Of a stretch of 13,196 bases of DNA, positions 7,614 through 11,804 are shown piece after piece. The notes under the pieces were generated by a model. That model was given only the letters and a program-made list of their open reading frames with translations, ran no database searches and had not been told where the DNA came from. The translations under genes and the position numbers were made by a program. The first letter of the stretch is position 1. The number at the start of each line of letters is the position of its first letter. This stretch comes from SIG510 sp045540975. GTDB taxonomy: Bacteria > Bacillota > Clostridia > Oscillospirales > JAAYXM01. The stretch is from positions 1-13,196 of the forward strand of contig JAZQIE010000120.1 in NCBI GenBank assembly GCA_045540975.1, given 5' to 3'.

Positions 7614-8098
7614 AGGGGGCTATCCTCAGTGATGTCTAAAAGCGAAAGGGTGTTTTTGTCGATTGCATCAGTTTGGATTGCGAGGAAATACATATGCTTA
7701 CAGGGTAATTTGCGTTTTTTGAAATCGGGGCAAGAACATCTCGTGAGAGTCGTTTTATACGATTTTCTTTCGCTTCCGACAATGATGGCGTATTTTGCAT
7801 CAATACAAACCTTTTTCGGTGTGAATCCGCATTCGACACCGCGTGCAAGTCTTTGGAGCTGTGCATCGTTCATCGGGACATCGGACCATTTTGACCAAAG
7901 AGTTTGAGCTGGAGTATTGATTGTCTTTACGGTTGAAAAAAATAAAATTGCAGAAATGATTATGAGTTCGACGGAACCAAGAATTGCTTGAGAGTCAACT
8001 GCACCGCCTTTCAAAGATGAAACGGCACCGAGAAGTGCAACAATAATCAATGCAACTGACCATTTTCCGCGAGTGGTATTCAAAACTATTTTGAACAT
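7610..8098 (-). CDS. Membrane-anchored SWIM-type zinc-finger protein
   Basis: A 162-aa protein of unknown role. Two hydrophobic segments near the N-terminus (about residues 11-29 and 40-57) predict a short hairpin in the membrane. The C-terminal half is soluble and carries C121-x-C123-x9-C133-x-H135, the CxCxnCxH pattern of SWIM zinc fingers, in the context TRCSCPDFKKRKLPCKH. SWIM fingers bind DNA or proteins and occur in transposases, helicases and recombination-mediator partners; a membrane-bound version is unusual. ATG 8098 is chosen because AAAGGG lies 9 nt upstream. The alternative GTG at 8107 abuts that ribosome binding site directly. The Shine-Dalgarno overlaps the repressor's stop and the gene's own stop overlaps the integrase ATG, so it sits in the middle of the leftward operon. 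A role in exclusion, maintenance or integrase control is possible but not shown. Confidence 0.85.
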   Translation of the reverse strand: MFKIVLNTTRGKWSVALIIVALLGAVSSLKGGAVDSQAILGSVELIIISAILFFSTVKTINTPAQTLWSKWSDVPMNDAQLQRLARGVECGFTPKKVCIDAKYAIIVGSERKSYKTTLTRCSCPDFKKRKLPCKHMYFLAIQTDAIDKNTLSLLDITEDSPL

Positions 8099-8111
8099 TC
8101 TTTTCACCCTT

Positions 8112-8741
8112 TCAAAACTTGCCTCTTAATTCGACTACTCGTCCAATGATACGAACCGGCTTTTTTTCTATTTCTTCTGGTGTATAAAACATTGGTGGAT
8201 AAGCGGCATTGAATGAGACGAGACTGATTCCGTTTTCGTGCTTAACATACTTTTTACAAGTCGCCTCATCGCCGTTGACCAATACGATTGCAATCTGGCC
8301 ACTCTCTACGTCGGATTGTTGCCGCACGATTACAACATCACCGGCTTTGATTCGAGGTTCCATGCTGTCTCCTTTGATTTGGAGCGCAAAAAAGTTTCCC
8401 GTCTCTGCCATATCGGGAGAAATCTCCTCGTAGTCCAAAATATCCTGGATTGCTTCGAGCGGGAGCCCGGCAACAACTTGTCCAAGAACAGGGATTTTAA
8501 CACCTTTGGAGTGCGTGTGGGTGATAGCGCTATCATAAACTCCCTTGCTATCGTCGAGCATAGAGTCTAAGTTAACTGAAAGGATTTTACACCATTCCGC
8601 AGCAACGCCGATTTTAGGTGTTGTTTGCCCGAGTTCATATCTGCTGATAACTTGTTTTGAAGTTCCCAAAAGAGAAGCGAATTCCTCTTGGGACATATTG
8701 CGGTCGGTTCGAAGAAGTTTAATTTTTTCACCGAAAGTCAT
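8112..8741 (-). CDS. CI/LexA-like repressor: XRE helix-turn-helix plus S24 autoprotease
   Basis: A 209-aa SOS-responsive-type repressor. Residues 4-63 are an XRE HTH (MSQEEFASLLGTSKQVISRYELGQTTP region at 16-42). About 82-205 are a LexA/UmuD-type S24 peptidase. The likely self-cleavage site is A91-G92 in QVVAGLP. The catalytic serine is S126 in GDSMEP and the catalytic lysine K163 in DEATCKK; their 37-residue separation equals that of E. coli LexA S119/K156. It should therefore be cleaved in the presence of RecA filaments and release the rightward operon (inferred from family). The start is supported by AGGAGGT 5 nt upstream. It is divergent from the Cro-like gene, across a region holding several operator-like palindromes, and is first gene of the operon that includes the integrase. 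Confidence 0.96.
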   Translation of the reverse strand: MTFGEKIKLLRTDRNMSQEEFASLLGTSKQVISRYELGQTTPKIGVAAEWCKILSVNLDSMLDDSKGVYDSAITHTHSKGVKIPVLGQVVAGLPLEAIQDILDYEEISPDMAETGNFFALQIKGDSMEPRIKAGDVVIVRQQSDVESGQIAIVLVNGDEATCKKYVKHENGISLVSFNAAYPPMFYTPEEIEKKPVRIIGRVVELRGKF

Positions 8742-8766
8742 AGCGCACCTCCTACTGTGTGAAGAG

Positions 8767-8795
8767 ATTATAACACAATAGTGTCACAGAATCAA
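8767..8795 (-). promoter_or_regulatory. Leftward promoter of the repressor-SWIM-integrase operon
   Basis: On the minus strand TTGATT (8790-8795), a 17-bp spacer and TATAAT (8767-8772) are present, with TGT directly before the -10 (extended -10). The start codon lies 25 nt downstream. The spacer overlaps operator-like sequence, suggesting autoregulation. Confidence 0.8.
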
Positions 8796-8799
8796 TGAC
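8772..8799. promoter_or_regulatory. Degenerate operator sites in the repressor promoter
   Basis: Two overlapping relatives of the 16-bp operator are seen. One, at 8772-8787, matches at 10 of 16 positions. The other, at 8783-8799, has an identical 9-nt left half (GTCACAGAA) and a TGAC right end offset by one base. Both lie across the leftward -10/-35 spacer, so they could serve weak autorepression. Assignment is by similarity only. Confidence 0.5.
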
Positions 8800-8821
8800 A
8801 AAAATATAAAAAACAAAAAAA

Positions 8822-8840
8822 TGTCAACAAAGCATTGACA
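8822..8840. repeat. TGTCAA/TTGACA inverted repeat covering the rightward -35
   Basis: TGTCAA (8822-8827) and TTGACA (8835-8840) form a 6-bp inverted pair with a 7-nt centre. The right arm is the -35 box of the rightward promoter. The pattern is related to the TTGAC repeats near the att junction, so it could be a site for Cro, Xis or integrase. It could also be chance. Confidence 0.4.
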
Positions 8841-8863
8841 ACGAAAATACAACGTGATATTAT
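8835..8863 (+). promoter_or_regulatory. Rightward promoter of the early operon
   Basis: A consensus TTGACA (8835-8840), a 17-bp spacer and TATTAT (8858-8863) are present. Transcription would start near 8870, immediately before the perfect operator, a standard arrangement for repression. It drives the Cro-like gene and probably all genes to beyond the window end. Confidence 0.9.
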
Positions 8864-8870
8864 GAGAACG

Positions 8871-8886
8871 GTCACAGAACTGTGAC
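8871..8886. promoter_or_regulatory. Operator O1, perfect 16-bp palindrome
   Basis: GTCACAGAACTGTGAC is a perfect 7-2-7 palindrome lying at the predicted transcription start of the rightward promoter. An identical copy occurs at 9111-9126. It is the likely binding site of the CI-like repressor and/or the Cro-like protein. Confidence 0.85.
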
Positions 8887-8910
8887 AAATTTAGACGAGG
8901 AGGGGAACTG

Positions 8911-9129
8911 ATGAGTGCAACAATTCGTGGGACAGTATATGATGCATTTCCGTCAATAAGAAAATTTGCAAAAGCAGTTGGGTGGAATCCGACAAAAGCA
9001 TGTGATATTATCAACGGAAACAGAGAGCCAACCATAACTGATGTTCAAGAAATGTCTGTTGTGCTTGGAAAATCCGTTGAGGAAATTGCACGATTTTTTT
9101 TGCAGAAAAAGTCACAGAACTGTGACTGA
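8911..9129 (+). CDS. Small Cro-like helix-turn-helix protein
   Basis: A 72-aa protein, the first gene of the rightward operon. Residues ~14-62 fit a compact XRE/Cro-type HTH: SIRKFAKAVGW (helix 1-2), NPTKACDIINGNREPT (recognition helix and turn), then TDVQEMSVVLGKSVEEIARFF. Its size and position opposite the CI-like repressor suggest the Cro role, meaning competition at the same operators and feedback on its own promoter. This is inferred from the layout. The start is supported by GAGGAGGGG 6 nt upstream. The last five codons (S-Q-N-C-D) are encoded by a second perfect copy of the operator, so the C-terminus is constrained by a binding site. Residual uncertainty concerns function, not coding status. 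Confidence 0.85.
   Translation: MSATIRGTVYDAFPSIRKFAKAVGWNPTKACDIINGNREPTITDVQEMSVVLGKSVEEIARFFLQKKSQNCD
9111..9126. promoter_or_regulatory. Operator O2, identical 16-bp palindrome inside coding sequence
   Basis: This is an exact second copy of GTCACAGAACTGTGAC, 240 bp after O1, overlapping the final five codons of the Cro-like gene and ending at its stop. It could support repressor looping with O1 or act as an elongation roadblock. Confidence 0.8.
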
Positions 9130-9145
9130 CGAGGTGGCAAGAGTG

Positions 9146-9256
9146 ATGTCGGCGTATCATCTGTGGGCATTTTGGCTGTTAACACTTGGGATGTTTGGAA
9201 TTTTGGGTTTGCTGAAATTCCTGATTCGAATCATCAAGAGAAAAGGAGGAAAGTAA
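9146..9256 (+). CDS. Tiny single-span membrane protein, 36 aa
   Basis: This is a 36-residue ORF not previously recognisable by family. One strongly hydrophobic helix (residues ~7-28, rich in W, L, F, G) is followed by a positively charged tail (RIIKRKGGK), predicting an N-out, C-in single-span membrane peptide. ATG 9146 is preferred, with GAGGTGG 9-11 nt upstream; GTG 9143 or GTG 9134 in the same frame are alternatives. It lies 16 nt after the Cro-like gene and one base before the next ORF. A small membrane protein early in a phage- or plasmid-like operon could serve exclusion, toxin or holin-like roles; none is shown. Confidence 0.65.
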   Translation: MSAYHLWAFWLLTLGMFGILGLLKFLIRIIKRKGGK

Positions 9257-9257
9257 A

Positions 9258-9407
9258 ATGGATGCATTTGGCCTTTTGTGCTTTTGGACCGTAGTAGGAG
9301 GGATGGGCTTTGTTTTCGGAGTAGTGTACCCGGTGTTCATGGTGTTTATGAACAAAGTCGTATTCAAAAGCAAACTGTCCATCAAAGAGATTTTGAGAAG
9401 AATTTGA
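9258..9407 (+). CDS. Tiny membrane protein, 49 aa
   Basis: The ATG has an excellent AGGAGGA 7 nt upstream, placed at the end of the preceding ORF. The 49-residue product has a hydrophobic segment from about residue 4 to 31 (LLCFWTVVGGMGFVFGVVYP portion), then a basic amphipathic tail (NKVVFKSKLSIKEILRRI). This suggests one membrane helix with a cytoplasmic tail. The stop TGA overlaps the Shine-Dalgarno of the next gene. No family is recognised. Together with the 36-aa ORF it forms a pair of tiny membrane proteins, too short for standard gene calling. Confidence 0.7.
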   Translation: MDAFGLLCFWTVVGGMGFVFGVVYPVFMVFMNKVVFKSKLSIKEILRRI

Positions 9408-9419
9408 GGAGGTATTAAG

Positions 9420-9623
9420 GTGCCGAGAGAAAAGGAATTGTTTCGTGAGAATTTAGATCGACTCAAGGCAGTATTTCCGCATGAATTGATTCCAATCCAA
9501 GATGCTGCGGGATATGTCGGACTTGATGCACGGACGCTTCGTGCGGACAAAACCTTTCCGGTAAAGAAGATTTCGGGAAGGTTCTATGTTGGTGTAGCGG
9601 CGCTTGCGAGGTGGTTATCGTGA
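9420..9623 (+). CDS. Excisionase-like small helix-turn-helix protein
   Basis: A 67-aa protein with a GTG start that has GAGGAGG 7 nt upstream. Residues ~24-66 (IPIQDAAGYVGLDARTLRAD, then TFPVKKISGRFYVGVAALARWL) have the winged-HTH layout of MerR/Xis-type excisionases: a helix-turn-helix, a basic wing (KKISGRF) and a final helix with ARWL. Such proteins bend DNA at att sites to promote excision, or act as small activators. Here it is away from the integrase, in the repressed rightward operon, so excision would follow induction (inference). Its stop overlaps the next start (GTGA). Confidence 0.75.
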   Translation: MPREKELFRENLDRLKAVFPHELIPIQDAAGYVGLDARTLRADKTFPVKKISGRFYVGVAALARWLS

Positions 9624-9859
9624 AGCGAGTGGGACAATCCAAAGCGACGACAAGGGAGTATCGTGATCGATGGAAGTTTCCAGTTCGGGCATGGGTGACT
9701 CATCCGAATCACTATCCGGTGTTAGTCCCGGCAAAATCGCCTTTCTGTGCAGTGCTCTGTGCGGCGGAAACATGGAGAGTACCATGGAACACCGTTTTGG
9801 ATGCAAAAGTGATGTGGAGTGGGGAGCTGGAGAAGAAAACTGAGGAGGGGTGTAAATGA
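9620..9859 (+). CDS. Hypothetical basic protein, 79 aa
   Basis: No family is recognised. GTG 9620 is chosen because GAGGTGG lies 5 nt upstream and the codon overlaps the previous stop (GTGA). A GTG nine bases earlier is in frame but sits on that ribosome binding site. The N-terminal third is basic (KRVGQSKATTREYRDRWKFPVRAW). The middle contains two cysteines (C48 and C52) in FCAVLCAAETW, and the C-terminus is acidic. Its stop overlaps the next ATG (ATGA). Coding status is supported by the tight coupling on both sides. Confidence 0.7.
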   Translation: MKRVGQSKATTREYRDRWKFPVRAWVTHPNHYPVLVPAKSPFCAVLCAAETWRVPWNTVLDAKVMWSGELEKKTEEGCK

Positions 9860-10437
9860 TTATCAATGAGCAAGGACTCGCAAAGGCTCTGAAAAAAGCG
9901 CATAAGAAGTACGGTTATGTCCTGCTACACAATGATGACCAAATCACTGTATACACGGATGATTGGTATGTAAGCGCAGAGCGGGAGAAGTTCCCGATCA
10001 AAGCACTGGCGACCGTTGTCGAACACCTTGGTGGATTGCCGACGTCTGATGCACCGATGTTACTTATCAAAGACGAAGATCCACAGTATGTGTTGCCGGA
10101 ATCGGTGGAAGATGGAGTGAATGAATGGACGAAAGAGCAGGACGGTGCTGTCGTGCGAATGGTCCCAATGATAGTGCGCGGGCTTCAAGTATTCCAACAG
10201 GAAGAGGATCTCCGATGTTACGGAGTCGACTTGAGAGATGTCGGAATCGTTGACCGTGTTGTTGCAACAGAGTCACCTGCAACGGAAATCGGTGCACGGA
10301 TCATGAAGTGGGAGAGCGACGGAGAACTCATTCTCTTGTCGGCCAAAAGACCCCCTGCGGAATCTTGGGGAAAGGTATCTGAAAAAGTTGTATGGGAGGC
10401 AATCGAAAGTGTTGACCTTAGCCGTACAGATGAATAG
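9856..10437 (+). CDS. Hypothetical protein, 193 aa, before the Rep module
   Basis: A soluble, acidic protein of unknown family, without signal or membrane segment. The ATG overlaps the preceding stop, and GAGGAGGGG lies 6 nt upstream. Residues 1-60 (KYGYVLLHNDDQITVYTDDW, then KALATVVEHLGGLP) look like a small alpha/beta module. The rest is strand-rich with many acidic residues and ends in a PPAESWGKVSEKVVWEAIE helix. Its place directly upstream of rep resembles that of copy-control or accessory genes in rolling-circle plasmids, but no DNA-binding motif is evident. It is followed by a 189-bp intergenic region carrying an antisense transcription unit. Confidence 0.75.
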   Translation: MIINEQGLAKALKKAHKKYGYVLLHNDDQITVYTDDWYVSAEREKFPIKALATVVEHLGGLPTSDAPMLLIKDEDPQYVLPESVEDGVNEWTKEQDGAVVRMVPMIVRGLQVFQQEEDLRCYGVDLRDVGIVDRVVATESPATEIGARIMKWESDGELILLSAKRPPAESWGKVSEKVVWEAIESVDLSRTDE

Positions 10438-10479
10438 AAAAACCCCATGCGTTCGGTGCGGTAACACAACGCATGGGGT
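10438..10479 (-). terminator. Intrinsic terminator on the minus strand (end of the antisense RNA)
   Basis: A 12-bp perfect stem ACCCCATGCGTT/AACGCATGGGGT (10442-10453 with 10468-10479) has a 14-nt loop. On the minus strand it is followed by TTTTT. On the plus strand no T-tract follows (AAACACAACC), so termination is one-directional. Confidence 0.8.
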
Positions 10480-10509
10480 AAACACAACCTAAGCGACAGG
10501 CGCTTCGGC
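10438..10509 (-). ncRNA. Putative ~70-nt antisense RNA in the rep leader
   Basis: A minus-strand promoter with a consensus extended -10 (10516-10521) would start transcription near 10509. The transcript would end at the U-tract of the 12-bp hairpin, about 70 nt later. It would fold into a 5-bp stem-loop (AAGCG/CGCTT arms at 10491-10495 and 10501-10505) and the large terminator hairpin. It contains no ORF with a ribosome binding site. It is complementary to the leader of the rightward rep mRNA, ending over 110 nt before the rep start. Rolling-circle plasmids of Firmicutes such as pT181 and pMV158 encode short countertranscripts in this position to limit Rep synthesis. The analogy is by layout, not by sequence. 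Confidence 0.6.
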
Positions 10510-10515
10510 ACTTAT

Positions 10516-10544
10516 ATTATAACATAATCCTGCGTCTGTTGCAA
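10516..10544 (-). promoter_or_regulatory. Minus-strand promoter of the antisense RNA
   Basis: TTGCAA (10539-10544), a 17-bp spacer and a perfect TATAAT (10516-10521) are read on the minus strand, with TGT immediately upstream of the -10. No leftward gene follows; the next structure is a terminator about 70 nt on. Confidence 0.75.
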
Positions 10545-10582
10545 GCCGAAAAAGAGGCCGCCAAAGCGCGGCACTCTCGGCT
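10544..10582 (+). repeat. Long imperfect hairpin upstream of rep (candidate origin or leader structure)
   Basis: AGCCGA (10544-10549) pairs with TCGGCT (10577-10582). Inside, GAG/CTC and GCCGC/GCGGC (10557-10561 with 10568-10572) extend the stem, with a 6-nt loop and small bulges. There is no T-tract after it. A hairpin near the gene of an HUH replication protein is a candidate double-strand origin, or an attenuator in the rep leader controlled by the antisense RNA. The sequence does not decide between these. Confidence 0.5.
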
Positions 10583-10626
10583 CGGTAAGAGTATTAATAA
10601 AACAAACAGAGAGCAGGAGGAAGTAA

Positions 10627-11478
10627 ATGCCGTACATAGAAAGAACGGTGGTAGCGGGTTCTGTTCGGGAAACACGAAAAATGTTCACCGGACGAGTCCA
10701 CACCGAAGGTGCCAAGCGCGGGACTGTCAAGGAGAAAAGCAGTCGGGCGCAGATGCGAGTGAATGAACGGAAAGCAGAGGAACAACTTCGGTGGAAACTC
10801 AATGCAAATTTCGGAGCGGGAGACTACCACCTTGTATTGCACTACTGCGATAAGCCGCAGGAACTGGAAAAAGCTGAGCGGGACAAACAGACATTTCTGA
10901 GGTTACTTCGGAAAGAGAGTAGAGCGCTTGGGATTGAATGGAAGTATATCGCTTGCACCGAAACAAAGCGCATGACGAACATTCACCACCATGTAATCCT
11001 GCCAAAAATCGACAGTGAGATCCTGTTTTCTGTTTGGGAGAAAACTGTGGGAGAGGGCGCGGGTAACATTTCAATCAGACCGCTTGACCGTCGAGGAAAT
11101 CACGCAAAGCTTGCAAATTATTTGATGAAGGAAACCAAAACGACGTTAGAGAGGTGCAGAGAACTTGGGAAACGGTATAAGCGTTTTTCAAGTGCGCAGG
11201 GAATGGTCATGCCTGAGCCGGAATACCGAATTGTCAGTGCGGATGCGTGGACAAAAGAGCCGCGTGCACGCAAGGGGTATGTGCTTTTGAAAACCGATGA
11301 CGGAGAGACCGCGAGAGGCGGAATCCATGAGGTGAACGGCTGGCCGTGGCAAGAGTATTTTGAACTTTGGACCGGAACGGGAGATCCTCCGGGACAACGA
11401 AAAAAGAAAGGAAGGAAACAACATGCTCACACAAGCAATCGAAAAGATAAATACAGAAATGCAAAAGAATCCAAATGA
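10627..11478 (+). CDS. HUH rolling-circle replication initiator-like protein
   Basis: A 283-aa protein fitting the rolling-circle replication-associated family (REP_ORF2/G2P-like HUH endonucleases). Such enzymes nick one strand at the origin through a tyrosine and stay bound to the 5' end. Visible motifs in order: a motif-1-like strand DYHLVLHY (66-73); motif 2 NIHHHVILPKI with H120-H121-H122 as metal ligands; motif 3 NYLMKE with nucleophile Y165 and K168. The N-terminus (1-60) carries a basic VNERKAEEQLRWKLNANF segment typical of the family. The C-terminus (257-283) is a very basic tail. The start has AGGAGG 6 nt upstream. The end overlaps the PcfK-like start by 56 bp. Both plasmid Reps and filamentous or microvirus replication proteins share this fold, so phage or plasmid ancestry remains open. 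Confidence 0.88.
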   Translation: MPYIERTVVAGSVRETRKMFTGRVHTEGAKRGTVKEKSSRAQMRVNERKAEEQLRWKLNANFGAGDYHLVLHYCDKPQELEKAERDKQTFLRLLRKESRALGIEWKYIACTETKRMTNIHHHVILPKIDSEILFSVWEKTVGEGAGNISIRPLDRRGNHAKLANYLMKETKTTLERCRELGKRYKRFSSAQGMVMPEPEYRIVSADAWTKEPRARKGYVLLKTDDGETARGGIHEVNGWPWQEYFELWTGTGDPPGQRKKKGRKQHAHTSNRKDKYRNAKESK

Positions 11479-11794
11479 CAAGTATACCGAGATTATCGGG
11501 CACTATTTGATCGACAGATGCGCGGATGGGGAGGTAGCGAAGTGCGTTGTAAACGAGGAAAAAAGCCTGAAAGGTGCGATGGAGCAGGTGCTGGCGGAGG
11601 CAAAAAAGAAAAAGCAGGGAAGTGTTGCGATCTTAATGCCAAGTGAGGTGTTTGGCGTGGTCGATCAATATTTTGGAATTTCGACCGATGAAGATGCGCA
11701 GCAAAATGCTATTCTGTCGGTCGCAGGTGGCGTGGTTCCGACAAAGCCAAAGGAAGAAAAGAAACTCGCATTGAGCCTTGCGGATTTTCTGTGA
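11423..11794 (+). CDS. PcfK-like protein
   Basis: A 123-aa soluble protein resembling the PcfK-like family, named after a gene of the conjugative plasmid pCF10; function is not established. The N-terminal half is helical with an NDKYTEIIGHYLIDRCADGEV-like segment. The middle includes GSVAILMPSEVFGVVDQYFG (about residues 67-86). The last 20 residues are Lys/Glu-rich and end in LSLADFL, a short conserved-looking tail like a protein-binding peptide. ATG 11423 has AAGGAAGG 7 nt upstream and starts inside the end of rep, in a different frame. A second Met twelve residues on is possible but has no good ribosome binding site. The adjacent PcfJ-like gene, 10 nt downstream, supports the assignment because the two genes commonly travel together. 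Confidence 0.82.
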   Translation: MLTQAIEKINTEMQKNPNDKYTEIIGHYLIDRCADGEVAKCVVNEEKSLKGAMEQVLAEAKKKKQGSVAILMPSEVFGVVDQYFGISTDEDAQQNAILSVAGGVVPTKPKEEKKLALSLADFL

Positions 11795-11804
11795 GGTGAT
11801 AAAT

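Noticed and set aside
8098..8107. GTG start at 8107 for the SWIM protein
   Set aside because: That codon directly abuts the AAAGGG ribosome binding site, which is correctly spaced for the ATG at 8098 instead.
8754..9130. CRISPR-like or iteron array from the repeated GTCACAG sequences
   Set aside because: There are only two exact copies and two degenerate ones, with no regular spacing or spacers; each sits at a promoter or gene end, which fits operators.
10442..10479. Plus-strand terminator after the 193-aa gene
   Set aside because: The strong hairpin is followed on the plus strand by AAACACAACC and not by a T-tract; the U-tract exists only on the minus strand.
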